Assembly (NCBI RefSeq): GCF_014357575.1
Contig: NZ_JACONW010000060.1
Span: forward strand, 1 to 33,467
DNA length: 33,467 bases
DNA from: Pseudomonas folii
GTDB lineage: Bacteria; Pseudomonadota; Gammaproteobacteria; Pseudomonadales; Pseudomonadaceae
Direction of reading: 5' to 3'
Part shown: positions 22,709-31,361 of the stretch, in pieces
Numbering within the stretch: the stretch's first letter is position 1
Layout: the number at the start of each line of letters is the position of its first letter
Program-made: the position numbers and the translations under genes
The notes under the pieces: generated by a model
Told to the model about the DNA's origin: nothing
Database searches by the model: none
The model's input: the letters and a program-made list of their open reading frames with translations, nothing else

Positions 22709-24601
22709 CTATTGAGGGATCTGCTTGCCCAGCTCCGGTAAGACAAAGTTTTTCACGATGTACAGCGAGCCTTCTTCACTGAGGTGCCCGGAGTCGATCT
22801 GCAGCAGCGAATCGTCCTGCAGCCGTACCAGACAAGCATTGGCCACACAGAGGTTGTCGATCAGCGACACAAAGTCGACCGCCTCAGGATCAATCTGACT
22901 GCGAGTTGCCCGGTCGGCGGCCATGACGCTCTGGTCCAGCGCCGGGTCGCTGATGTGCGATTCGTTCAGCCCCCAATGCCGGTTGGCGATGACGCTTGGC
23001 AGGGAAGGGCTCCATTGCGGCAACGGGCCCAGCAGGACGATGTGTTTGACCCCGTAGTGCTTGAGGCGAGTGGCGATGTCGTTCCACTGGGTTTTGTCGT
23101 GCTGATCCTTCTGGGCGATTACCACGACATCCGGACGCAGCTCACGAATACTTTGCAGCGCGGTCCGGTTGGAATAGTTGCAGGTCAGGCGTGGCGCGGT
23201 GGCGCGTCCGTTGTCCTGGGTCAGGCTGGGTCTACAACCGGCCGAAGCGACCTGATAGAACGGCGTGTCGTGCGCGAGCAAGGTTCTTAAACCGAGTGAT
23301 AACGCCTGGGCATGAGAGTCGCCCCACAGGAAGACGCCACCATGCCCGCGCTTTTCCGTGCAGGACGGGTCAATGGCGGACAGGCCGCGTTCGGTGAATG
23401 CAGAAAAGGCATCGCATTTGAGCCAGTAGGTTTCATACAGGTTTTTCTGCCGGTTGGCGTAATCCTGAACAAAGCGCGCCTTGTCGGAAATGCTCACCGA
23501 GCGCAGTGCAGAAACCGCACCTTCCGTGGCATTCACCGCCCCCGCGGCGACAAACACCGAGCCGATCAATGCGCTGACGGTGGCAAACCTCCAGCGTCGT
23601 TTTGCGGTGAATGCTGCGGGGGATTTTTCAATCAGATGGTAAGACGCCATAGCCAGGCCAAACGCGCACAGCATGCCGAGCACCAGGCTGGATGTGTCGC
23701 CCAGATAGCCCGAGTAACTCATGAACACGACCACGGGCCAGTGCCAGAGGTACAGTGAGTAAGACAGTTTGCCGGTCCATTGTGAGAATCGGTTGCCGGT
23801 CAGGAACGAGTCTTGTCGCGCCGCAATGATCACGGCCAGGGTACCCAGCACCGGCAGCAACGCCAGATAACCTGGCCATATGTCCTTCTCGGAGAGGACA
23901 AAGAAGCTCGCCATCATCAGCCCCAGCCCGACACGTTCCAGCGCGCGTTTATGCGACGTCTGGAGCTTGATGGGAAACGCACAGGCGGCTGCGCCGACCA
24001 GCAGCTCCCAGGCGCGTGTCGGCAGCAGATAGAACGACGGCTCCGGCCATTTGAATGACGCGAATACGCAAAAGCCGAACCCGCTCAGACAGGCGATCAG
24101 GATGAGCCAGCGCAAACGGTGCAAGGCAATCACTCGGCTCAACGCCAGCAATACCAGCGGATAGATCATGTAGAACTGCCACTCCACTGACAGCGACCAC
24201 GTGTGCAGTAGCCATTTCTCGTGGGCGCCCGGGGTGAAGTACCCGGCTTCGAACCAGTAAATGATGTTCGATACAAAACCCAGGCTGGCAGCGATGTGTT
24301 TGCCCAGTTCGCTGTAGTCCTGCGGCAACAGGTAGAACCAGCCTGCCAACAAGAGCACAAAGCACAGCACCGCAAGGGCCGGGACTATCCGTCGGGCGCG
24401 GGATGCGTAGAACGTCAGCAGACTGAAATTTCCCGCATGCAGGCTGCGCAGGATGATGCCCGTGATCAGGTAGCCAGAGATCACGAAGAAGATATCCACG
24501 CCCGCAAACCCGCCGGGTAACCAATCGGGATTGAAGTGGTAAAGCAGCACGGCGATCACCGCGATGGCACGCAGTCCATTGATGTCTTTTCTGAAGTCCA
24601 T
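22709..24601 (-). CDS. OafA-like membrane acyltransferase with C-terminal SGNH domain
   Basis: A 630-residue protein. Residues 1 to ~365 form the ten-helix acyltransferase-3 domain, with N-terminal DINGLRAIAVIAVLLYHF, PGGFAGVDIFFVISGYLIT and the later YSLYLWHWPVVVF. Residues ~385-630 form an extracytoplasmic SGNH esterase-like domain: block I FLWGDSHAQALS and the C-terminal DSGHLSEEG with the catalytic Asp-His pair. Such fusions take an acyl group (often acetyl) across the membrane and place it on O-antigen or exopolysaccharide. It is the last gene of a three-gene cassette with a Psl-like hydrolase (43-bp gap) and a polymerase, and probably O-acetylates that polymer. ATG at 24601. Confidence 0.9.
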   Translation of the reverse strand: MDFRKDINGLRAIAVIAVLLYHFNPDWLPGGFAGVDIFFVISGYLITGIILRSLHAGNFSLLTFYASRARRIVPALAVLCFVLLLAGWFYLLPQDYSELGKHIAASLGFVSNIIYWFEAGYFTPGAHEKWLLHTWSLSVEWQFYMIYPLVLLALSRVIALHRLRWLILIACLSGFGFCVFASFKWPEPSFYLLPTRAWELLVGAAACAFPIKLQTSHKRALERVGLGLMMASFFVLSEKDIWPGYLALLPVLGTLAVIIAARQDSFLTGNRFSQWTGKLSYSLYLWHWPVVVFMSYSGYLGDTSSLVLGMLCAFGLAMASYHLIEKSPAAFTAKRRWRFATVSALIGSVFVAAGAVNATEGAVSALRSVSISDKARFVQDYANRQKNLYETYWLKCDAFSAFTERGLSAIDPSCTEKRGHGGVFLWGDSHAQALSLGLRTLLAHDTPFYQVASAGCRPSLTQDNGRATAPRLTCNYSNRTALQSIRELRPDVVVIAQKDQHDKTQWNDIATRLKHYGVKHIVLLGPLPQWSPSLPSVIANRHWGLNESHISDPALDQSVMAADRATRSQIDPEAVDFVSLIDNLCVANACLVRLQDDSLLQIDSGHLSEEGSLYIVKNFVLPELGKQIPQ

Positions 24602-24644
24602 TGCGTTACGTCATCCGGATGGGAGGCGGGGGCAGGGCATGAGG

Positions 24645-25958
24645 TCAGCGCCTTTGGGGCGCTACTGTCTCGGAGTTCAGGCTGATGATTTTCGGAAAGC
24701 GGGTGAGGGTAACGGGAACAGAGCACTGGTCGTCCTGACAACGCCAGAAGGCCTCGCCGGATATTTGCCCTTTGGCCGGGTCCGCCGTATCGACGAACAT
24801 GACCGGTCCTTTCTGTTGGCGCTGGGTGGTGATCTGCTCCAGGCGCGGCTCGCCGACAGCCCAGGCGGCAATGACATGCTCATCACCCTTGTCGAAGTGC
24901 AACTGATAGGCATCGGCAGATTGAGTGCTGGCCTGCGCGTCCCAGGTGAAATGCCTGATCACGTCGGCAATGGCGTGGACCATTCCGTAGGCGGGCTTGG
25001 GTGACAGGTCCTGATTGAGCAGACCAAAGTTATGCTCTTGATCGGTTCTGTCTGGCCCGTCATTGATCAGGTCGTACCACCAAAGGCCTTTGATGTTCGG
25101 GACGGTGCGGGTGAAAAACAGAATCTGCGCCAGGTACGCCGCCTGGGTTTGTTGGGTATTCCCGCACGGACCTTTGTGGCTGGGCCAGGCCATTTCCGTG
25201 ATGTAGATCGGTACGACGCGTCCTGCCCTGGTGCGAATGTGTTGCTCATAATCGCGCAGCCACTGTACCCAGCTTTCCGGGTTGTTACGCCCGTCGGCGG
25301 CGCAATGGGCGTAAGGATGAATCGATAGCCCATCAACGAGATCAAGCATGCCTGCGTCGATCAGTCGATCGGCAAAGCCGCTGTCCATGCCTTCGGGAGT
25401 CACCGAACCCGCAAGGATTTTGGCCGGCGTGCCGTTTACCTTGACGGTGTTCTTGCGGATCACCGGTACGGCCTCACGGACCAGCGCGGCGTAATCCGCG
25501 CTAAGTTGCGGGTCCTTGGGGGCCTCAAGATCCCACTCGTTCCAGATCTCGTAGAAATCGACCTTGTTGCCCAACTGACCGGTGACGTAATTCACATAGT
25601 TCAAGTAACCCGCCTTGACCGTCGGCGTGCGCGGTTTGGCGTTGTCGTGAAAGGCTGTGCTGTAATCCAGAATCGTCAGCCTGTTCAGGTTCAGGCGGGT
25701 TGCGGTGCTGAGGTAATCACGCCATGGCGCGATGATGCGCCAATGATTGGGCGTCGGCTCTGCGGTCGACCAGAAAACATCGTCTTTGACGGCGCTGAAT
25801 CCGGCCTTGGCAGCCAGCTCCAATGCGGGCTTCGACGAGGCGTCGAAGTTCATCAGGTGTGTGCTGATGCCCAGAATAAAAACCTCTTCGGCCTGCAGCG
25901 CAGTACAGGTCAGCCAGGTCATGCAGGCAAGCGCGGCGGCAAATCCTTTGCCCGTCAT
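24645..25958 (-). CDS. PslG-like periplasmic glycoside hydrolase
   Basis: A 437-residue protein with a signal peptide (cleavage near residue 23, ALQA|EE) and a TIM-barrel of the GH39/PslG type. The acid/base Glu is in YEIWNEWDLE (about 141) and the nucleophile Glu in PIYITEMAWPS (about 255); other barrel motifs are KAGFSAVKDDVFWS and GLSIHPYAHC. PslG of Pseudomonas aeruginosa is an endoglycosidase that cuts the exopolysaccharide Psl and aids its biosynthesis. After ~residue 340 there is a beta-rich accessory domain with a Cys pair (WRCQDDQCSV). It begins 2 bp after the polymerase stop, so the two are translated together. The pair suggests chain-length control or clean-up in the periplasm. Confidence 0.85.
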   Translation of the reverse strand: MTGKGFAAALACMTWLTCTALQAEEVFILGISTHLMNFDASSKPALELAAKAGFSAVKDDVFWSTAEPTPNHWRIIAPWRDYLSTATRLNLNRLTILDYSTAFHDNAKPRTPTVKAGYLNYVNYVTGQLGNKVDFYEIWNEWDLEAPKDPQLSADYAALVREAVPVIRKNTVKVNGTPAKILAGSVTPEGMDSGFADRLIDAGMLDLVDGLSIHPYAHCAADGRNNPESWVQWLRDYEQHIRTRAGRVVPIYITEMAWPSHKGPCGNTQQTQAAYLAQILFFTRTVPNIKGLWWYDLINDGPDRTDQEHNFGLLNQDLSPKPAYGMVHAIADVIRHFTWDAQASTQSADAYQLHFDKGDEHVIAAWAVGEPRLEQITTQRQQKGPVMFVDTADPAKGQISGEAFWRCQDDQCSVPVTLTRFPKIISLNSETVAPQRR

Positions 25959-25960
25959 CG

Positions 25961-27268
25961 TCAGTACACCGTCGGCGAGGGCGACCAGTGAAACTCCTGG
26001 AGCCTTGGGGTTTTGCGGCTATCCATAAGCTTGTCAGACAGTGCATGACCTATCGCCAGGCCAAGGAACAGATTGGCGACGGTTACTTCAAACATGTCGG
26101 TGGTCCAACTGATCATGCAGCAGCAGAAAGTGATCGCCAGCAATGCTCTACCGACATGGCTGTCGTCATCGGTCAGTTTGAAAAACAAGGGAATCTGCAT
26201 CAGGTACAGCAGCACGCCACCCAGCCCGAGCATCGCCCACAGGTACATGGCGCTGCTGTCCGAACCGACCAGCATTTCACCACCGGGGACCGGGAACATC
26301 GAGGCCGCACCACCGAACATGCCGAAGCCTGCACCGGTGAGGCTCCAGCCTTCGTTGCTGACGGCGTGAGCGACATTGGGCCAGGTGTTGATCAATCGGT
26401 CATACAGGGTGCCCAGCGCCGAGTTGCTACTGCTGACGGTGTGCATGTCGAAGTCATAAAGCATGCCCAGCACCGGCAGCAGCATCCCCGCCAATACTGT
26501 GATGAGGCACACAATCCGCGTCGTCCAGCGCATGCGGCTGATCAGCAATAACACCAGGGTGAACGCGAAGGCTGCGGCGGGGGCTTTGCTGGTGGTCAGG
26601 ACGATGGCGTACAGAGCCACCGGGCTCAACAGCAACCAGAGAAGCCGTGAGCGCAGCAGTATGAGCAGGTACAGCGTGTAGATGGCGATCAGGATCGACA
26701 GGATGTTGGACACCCGGGCGAAGCCGGCGATGCGGTCTTCAGTGTCCGTGGTCCATGAGGTGTTGGCGCTCAGTTCAGCATCGCCGATGCTGTAGCTGTA
26801 GCCTTTCCACGGTACCGAGGTGAATTTATCCAGCGCGATGCCCACCAGTGATGCCGCCAGGCACAGGCCAATCACCCATAAAAATAATCGGCGCCGATGG
26901 ATCAGATGTTCGCTGCAGACCATCCCGAACAGCAGCGGGCTGATACCAAACAAGGCAAAGGCCACGTTGTTCAAGCTTGCCCCATGCAACATCGCCAGCA
27001 CGCTGGAAACCACCAACAGCAACAAGCTCAGCCAGACCATCCGGCCTGCCTTGTAATCACGCAGCTCCAGGGCAAACATCACCAGGCAGGCAATCTTCGG
27101 CACATACAAAAGAGGCCCGATACCCGCCTTGTCGAAGTAAAAGCGCAGCGCACCGGAAAAGGTCTCGATCAGGATCAGGCTGATGGCAATCCATACCACC
27201 ACCGTTGATTTGTTGAAGGACAGAATCGACGAGCGAGCGTCGCTGCCTTTCGCAGAGTTCAACATCAT
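25961..27268 (-). CDS. O-antigen ligase/polymerase-like membrane protein (PslJ-like)
   Basis: A 435-residue protein with ~10-12 membrane segments; early ones include TVVVWIAISLILIETFSGAL and GPLLYVPKIACLVMFALEL. A large periplasmic loop (about 285-340, with NAVSNEGWSL-like and GAGFGMFGG motifs) lies between the late helices, as in Wzy polymerases and WaaL ligases. Adjacent PslG- and OafA-like genes make polymerisation of an exopolysaccharide repeat unit more likely than lipid A ligation. It is the first gene of the minus-strand operon, with ATG at 27268 and a second in-frame ATG directly after it. No glycosyltransferases, flippase or Wzz-type protein are in the window, so the cassette relies on genes elsewhere. 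Confidence 0.8.
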   Translation of the reverse strand: MMLNSAKGSDARSSILSFNKSTVVVWIAISLILIETFSGALRFYFDKAGIGPLLYVPKIACLVMFALELRDYKAGRMVWLSLLLLVVSSVLAMLHGASLNNVAFALFGISPLLFGMVCSEHLIHRRRLFLWVIGLCLAASLVGIALDKFTSVPWKGYSYSIGDAELSANTSWTTDTEDRIAGFARVSNILSILIAIYTLYLLILLRSRLLWLLLSPVALYAIVLTTSKAPAAAFAFTLVLLLISRMRWTTRIVCLITVLAGMLLPVLGMLYDFDMHTVSSSNSALGTLYDRLINTWPNVAHAVSNEGWSLTGAGFGMFGGAASMFPVPGGEMLVGSDSSAMYLWAMLGLGGVLLYLMQIPLFFKLTDDDSHVGRALLAITFCCCMISWTTDMFEVTVANLFLGLAIGHALSDKLMDSRKTPRLQEFHWSPSPTVY

Positions 27269-27349
27269 GTTTTCTGCCTCGGGAATGCTGATTGGGAGTT
27301 GGATCGTGCTTGAGATTCTGTGAACACGGCCCTGTGGGTGGCTTGCAAT

Positions 27350-27445
27350 CCCGTAGGACCGGCTTTAGCCGGGAGAGCGGTATTTCTGGCGAAGAGGTTT
27401 AGGTAAACGTTCCGACGCCCTCCCGGCTAAAGCCGGTCCTACGGG
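27350..27445. repeat. Inverted REP pair, same family as the 17.9-18.3 kb array
   Basis: A 26-bp arm (27350-27375) and its perfect reverse complement (27420-27445) share the core GGACCGGCTTTAGCCGGGA with the array 9 kb to the left. The 44-bp spacer differs from the array spacers, so this is a separate insertion. It sits upstream of the exopolysaccharide operon, inside its possible leader. Confidence 0.92.
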
Positions 27446-27594
27446 ACAGCGCGTCTCGCAATGGGCATGCGATATTTAAGGCCGTGATGAGTTGAGGTCT
27501 GAGGGAAAACAGCATCCACGCTACCGCTCATCAACCATGGGGAATGGCCAACGCGACAGGAAAACAGGGAGGGAAAATCAGAAAGGACAGGGGC

Positions 27595-27624
27595 TATATC
27601 AGCCTGAGTTCGGAGAACTGTCAA
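27595..27624 (-). promoter_or_regulatory. Candidate sigma-70 promoter of the exopolysaccharide cassette
   Basis: On the minus strand TTGACA (27624-27619) is followed after 18 bp by GATATA (27600-27595). Transcription would start ~320 bp before the polymerase ATG, so the REP pair would lie in a long leader. The -10 match is only moderate. Confidence 0.3.
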
Positions 27625-27726
27625 TCAATTCGTCAATATTTGAACATCTTCCCAAGGTCAGGAATTTTTCTGATTCGTAACTTATTGAATTGGATAGGCA
27701 TTAAAAATTGACGTATGCAGCGGGAC

Positions 27727-27768
27727 GATTCCGAGGTGCATGCAAATACTGCAATACACCTCGGAATC
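27727..27768 (-). terminator. Hairpin just after opgD
   Basis: GATTCCGAGGTG (27727-27738) pairs perfectly with CACCTCGGAATC (27757-27768): a 12-bp stem with an 18-base loop, starting 8 bp after the opgD stop. There is no U-tract on the minus strand, so it may be a 3'-end stabiliser or a rho-assisted stop. Confidence 0.5.
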
Positions 27769-27776
27769 AGTTCGGG

Positions 27777-29399
27777 TTACGCCGGATATTTACGCTTGTC
27801 AGGCGCGGGCGGGAAGTACTGGTACAGCCAGGTTTCGCTGAGTGTGCGGTCCTGAGTCTTGATATACATACGCATCTCTACCGGTTCGACCGAGTCGCTG
27901 TCTGGCAGCCAGTCGAAAATGATCCGATAGCCTTTGATGTCAGGCAGCACGAGGATATTGAATTCCTGCAGCTTGCCATGGGACACCGTCACGATAGGCT
28001 CGATGGCTGTGCCTTCCGGCAGGCTTTCCAGACCGCCGCCGTTGAAGTCCACTGCAAAACGTCGCGCCCAGAACTTCGGGTAATGCTCGCCGGGTGCCCA
28101 GCCCTCGGTGAAACCGCCCATGCCGGAACGCGTGGCATGCACTTGCGCCAGTGGCGTGCGCACAGGTGGCAGCGGTGCCCAATACAGCTTGTAGCCGTAA
28201 TTGACCGATTGCCCGGCTTTGATTTTGTCCTTCGGCGTCCAGAACACTACGATGTTGTCCATGGTCTCGCCGGTGGTGACGATTTCCACCAGATTGACCG
28301 CGCCTTCGCCCCACTGTGTCGTCGGCTCTACCCACAGGCTTGGACGGCGGTGATACCAGTCAACGGTGTCCTGATAGCTGGCGAATTCATGGTCGGTCTG
28401 CACCAGACCGAAACCTTTGGGGTCTTTGTCGGCGAAGGCGTTGAATTGCAGGCTTGGCGGATTGTTCAGCGGGCGGCAGATCCACTCGCCATTACCACGC
28501 CACATGGCCAGACGATCCGAGTCATGGATTTGCGGGTGAATGGTGTCGCACATCCGGCGCTCGTGGGTGCCGCAGCTGAACATACTGGTCATCGGTGAGA
28601 TGCCCATTTGATCGATGTCGGTGCGTGCGTTGATGTTCGCATCGATGTCCATGACCACCTGGCCGGACTGGCAGTCGATGTCGAAACGGTACGCGCCGGT
28701 GCAGCTTGGCGAATCCAGCAGTGCGTAGACCACAAAGCGCGTGGCATTCTTGTCCGGTGTTTCGAACCAGAACTTGGTGAAATCAGGGAATTCTTCCTGA
28801 CGCTTGGCGTAGGTATCGATAGCCAGGCCGCGTGCCGACAAGCCGTATTGCTTGTTGCTGTCCACTGCACGGAAATAGCTGGCACCGAGGAACGAAACGA
28901 CATCGTTGATGGCGATTTCGGGTGCCTTGAACAGCTTGAAGCCGGCAAAGCCCAAGTCACCTTTGACCAGCGATTTGTCGATGCCGCTGGACTCGTAGTT
29001 GAACAGTTCGTGGCGGAAGTGCACTTCCCGGGACTCTTTGGTCTTCGGGTCGACGCTGTACATGCGCACTGGCGTTTTGAAGCCCATGCCGACGTGGAAG
29101 AAATGCACGTCCAGTTGGCCATTAAGCTCGTTCCACAAGGAGTGGCCAGCGTCGTATTTGATTGCGTTGAACTGTTGCGGTGTCATGTTTGCCAGTACAG
29201 GTGGCAGTACTTGCTTGTTGCTGACGTAACCCCGACCAGCCAATTGCTTGGCATGGGCTTTCAGTGCATCGAAGTCAAAGTGTTCGATTTCGCCGTCGGC
29301 CGTGGCGGCCATTGCGCGTGCAGCAAAAAGCCCTGAGGCCGGAACGCTGCTATAAGCCGCCAGCGCCATGGATGCTTTCAGGAGAGTCCTGCGATTCAT
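27777..29399 (-). CDS. opgD: Glucan biosynthesis protein D
   Basis: OpgD (MdoD) works in the periplasm on osmoregulated periplasmic glucans and shapes their linear backbone. The 540-residue product has a twin-arginine signal (NRRTLLKASMAL, cleavage after AARAMA near residue 31), as known for OpgD. The mature part matches the MdoG/MdoD family: FDFDALKAHAKQLAGRGYV, HELFNYESSGID, FAGFKLF, VVSFLGASYFRA and the C-terminal Ig-like half (WAPGEHYPKFWARRFAVDF). Full length for the family. It is monocistronic here, with its own hairpin downstream and an AT-rich leader of ~175 bp between its ATG and a long palindrome. Confidence 0.95.
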   Translation of the reverse strand: MNRRTLLKASMALAAYSSVPASGLFAARAMAATADGEIEHFDFDALKAHAKQLAGRGYVSNKQVLPPVLANMTPQQFNAIKYDAGHSLWNELNGQLDVHFFHVGMGFKTPVRMYSVDPKTKESREVHFRHELFNYESSGIDKSLVKGDLGFAGFKLFKAPEIAINDVVSFLGASYFRAVDSNKQYGLSARGLAIDTYAKRQEEFPDFTKFWFETPDKNATRFVVYALLDSPSCTGAYRFDIDCQSGQVVMDIDANINARTDIDQMGISPMTSMFSCGTHERRMCDTIHPQIHDSDRLAMWRGNGEWICRPLNNPPSLQFNAFADKDPKGFGLVQTDHEFASYQDTVDWYHRRPSLWVEPTTQWGEGAVNLVEIVTTGETMDNIVVFWTPKDKIKAGQSVNYGYKLYWAPLPPVRTPLAQVHATRSGMGGFTEGWAPGEHYPKFWARRFAVDFNGGGLESLPEGTAIEPIVTVSHGKLQEFNILVLPDIKGYRIIFDWLPDSDSVEPVEMRMYIKTQDRTLSETWLYQYFPPAPDKRKYPA

Positions 29400-29573
29400 A
29401 AGGTGAAGCCCCTAACGAGTACTGTGCATCCTGCACAAGAAAATTGCGCGCTACGACTCCTTGCTGAACGCCAAAGTACCGACTACAGATAACAAACACA
29501 GCATCTGGTTCGAAAAAAACATAAATAATTACGATTTAGATGTGCCGGAATTGTTTCTGGATCGCGCATTACC

Positions 29574-29672
29574 TTGTGGGAGCGGTGCTTGCCCGCGATA
29601 AGGACGCAGCAGGGTTTAGGTAATATCCGAACCCTGCTGCGTCCTTATCGCGGGCAAGCACCGCTCCCACAA
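29574..29672. repeat. Perfect 43-bp inverted repeat (second REP family)
   Basis: The arm at 29574-29616 is exactly complementary to 29630-29672, with a 13-base centre. The core GCGGTGCTTGCCCGCGATAA belongs to a different REP family from the GGACCGGCTTTAGCC repeats. It begins right after the dihydrolipoyl dehydrogenase stop (29685) on the minus strand, so it also forms a strong hairpin at that gene's 3' end. Confidence 0.95.
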
Positions 29673-29684
29673 AAGCGCAATTAA

Positions 29685-31085
29685 TCAAGACTGCGTTGGC
29701 AACCCGATCACGCTCATCGCCGCCTGGCGCAGGGCTTCGGAGCGGGTAGGGTGGGCGTGGCTGATCAGCCCGATGTCTTCCGACGATGCCGCGAACTCCA
29801 TGGCGACACAGAACTCGGCGATCATTTCGCTGACGCTCGGGCCTACCAGATGCACGCCGAGAATTTCGTCGGTGCGCTCGTCGGCCAGAACCTTCGCGAA
29901 GCCATCCGTTTCGTGATTGACCTTGGAGCGGCTGTTGGCGCTGAACGGGAACTTGCCGATCTTGTAGGCGCGGCCATCCGCCTTGAGTTGCTCTTCGGTC
30001 TTGCCGACGCTGGCCAGTTCCGGACGGGTGTAGATCACGTTGGGAATCAGGTTGTAATTCACCTCCCCAGCCTTGCCGACAATTCGCTCCAGACACACCG
30101 TCGCTTCGTCTTCGGCCTTGTGCGCGAGCATTGGACCTGAAGTGACGTCGCCGATCACCCAGACATGCTCGGCAGCGGTCCGATGGCCTTTGTTTTCGAG
30201 CATGCCGCGCTTGTCGACCTCAAGGCCGACCGTTTCCAGCCCCAGGCCGTTGGTGAAAGGCCGCCGGCCAATAGAGACCAACACGTAATCGGCTTCGATC
30301 AACTCGGCATCGCCACCGGCAGCGGGCTCAACGCTGAGATTCACGCCATGATCCGTCGAGGTTGCGGTCGTGACCTTCGAGCTGAGCTTGAAGGTGATTC
30401 CCTGACGCGACAGTGAACGTTGCAAGGTCTTGCCAGCTTCCAGATCCGTGCCATGGGCGACGTGATCAAGGTATTCCACCACTGTGACTCTCGCGCCCAG
30501 GCGACGCCATACCGACCCCAGTTCCAGACCGATGACCCCTGCGCCAATTACCACCAGATGCTTGGGCACTTCGGCCAGGGACAGCGCGCCGGTGGAGTCC
30601 AGAATGCGTTTGTTGTCGATCTCCACACCGGGCAGCGGTGTCGGCTCTGAGCCTGTGGCGATGATGATGTCCCTGGCTTGCAGCTCGGTCTCGACACCCT
30701 GGGCATCGGTGACGATCACTTTGCCCGGACCTGCAATGCGCCCCCAGCCTTTGATCCATTCTGCCTTGTACTTGCGAAACAGGAACTCGATACCCTTGGT
30801 CAGTGCTGCCACGCTGTCGCCTTTCTGTTTCATCATCTGCGCAAGGTTAAGCGTGGGCGTGACCTCGATACCGAGCTTGGCGAACTCCTCACCCGCGGCC
30901 GACTCGTACAGCTCCGACGCATGCAGCAGCGCCTTGGAAGGAATGCAGCCGACGTTCAGGCAAGTCCCGCCCAGTGTCTCGCGGCCCTCGATGCAGGCTA
31001 CGCTCAGTCCCAACTGACCGGCGCGAATGGCTGCGTTATAGCCGCCGGGGCCGCCACCGATAATCACAACGTCATAACTGCTCAT
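29685..31085 (-). CDS. lpdA: Dihydrolipoyl dehydrogenase (E3)
   Basis: Reoxidises the dihydrolipoyl groups of 2-oxoacid dehydrogenases or of the glycine cleavage system with NAD+. The 466-residue product has the FAD-binding start YDVVIIGGGPGGYNAAIRA, the redox disulfide GGTCLNVGCIPSK (Cys42 and Cys47), the NAD fold VVIGAGVIGLELGSVW, a second FAD motif VWVIGDVTSGPMLAHKAEDE and the C-terminal His-Glu pair in HAHPTRSEAL. It resembles the stand-alone Lpd3-type enzyme of pseudomonads; no E1, E2 or gcv genes are beside it. AGGAG lies ~11 bp upstream of the ATG. A long palindrome follows the stop. Confidence 0.95.
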   Translation of the reverse strand: MSSYDVVIIGGGPGGYNAAIRAGQLGLSVACIEGRETLGGTCLNVGCIPSKALLHASELYESAAGEEFAKLGIEVTPTLNLAQMMKQKGDSVAALTKGIEFLFRKYKAEWIKGWGRIAGPGKVIVTDAQGVETELQARDIIIATGSEPTPLPGVEIDNKRILDSTGALSLAEVPKHLVVIGAGVIGLELGSVWRRLGARVTVVEYLDHVAHGTDLEAGKTLQRSLSRQGITFKLSSKVTTATSTDHGVNLSVEPAAGGDAELIEADYVLVSIGRRPFTNGLGLETVGLEVDKRGMLENKGHRTAAEHVWVIGDVTSGPMLAHKAEDEATVCLERIVGKAGEVNYNLIPNVIYTRPELASVGKTEEQLKADGRAYKIGKFPFSANSRSKVNHETDGFAKVLADERTDEILGVHLVGPSVSEMIAEFCVAMEFAASSEDIGLISHAHPTRSEALRQAAMSVIGLPTQS

Positions 31086-31235
31086 AGCCTTTGCTCCTGA
31101 GTCGAGATGGAGAGGTAAAGCCCAGAGGATAGCGGGCCATTAAATTATGGTTGTAATGTTTAGGGGGGGTAAGCGTCAAGCGGCAGCTTTTTGTAGGCGC
31201 AGCTCCCGGCCGTCGCGCAGCAATAAATGGATCTG

Positions 31236-31319
31236 TAGGAGCGCACGAGCACCGCGAGGCCGCGATAGCGTGTATCAGACAGGCCGCCATCGCTGCCTCG
31301 CGGTGCTCGTGAGCTCCTA
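31236..31319. repeat. Imperfect 31-bp inverted repeat (third REP-like type)
   Basis: The arms at 31236-31266 and 31289-31319 are complementary at 29 of 31 positions around a 22-base spacer; the core is GAGCACCGCGAGG. The sequence is unrelated to the two other palindrome families here. It lies 42 bp past the CdsA-like stop on the minus strand and may act as the 3' end of that operon. Confidence 0.88.
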
Positions 31320-31361
31320 AAGAAAAGCATTCAAAATCAGTTAGTTGCCTGACATGCCACG

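Larger units (their letters stand above)
27269..27776. other. Intergenic region between opgD and the exopolysaccharide cassette
   Basis: These ~500 bp hold the REP pair at 27350-27445, the promoter candidate at 27595-27624 and the opgD-proximal hairpin at 27727-27768. The part at 27620-27720 is AT-rich. Short open frames here have no ribosome sites or recognisable content, and I see no gene. Confidence 0.6.

Noticed and set aside
27708..28598. Plus-strand open frame of 296 codons opposite opgD
   Set aside because: It is a shadow of the OpgD coding strand, with no motif of its own, and it starts inside the post-opgD hairpin region.
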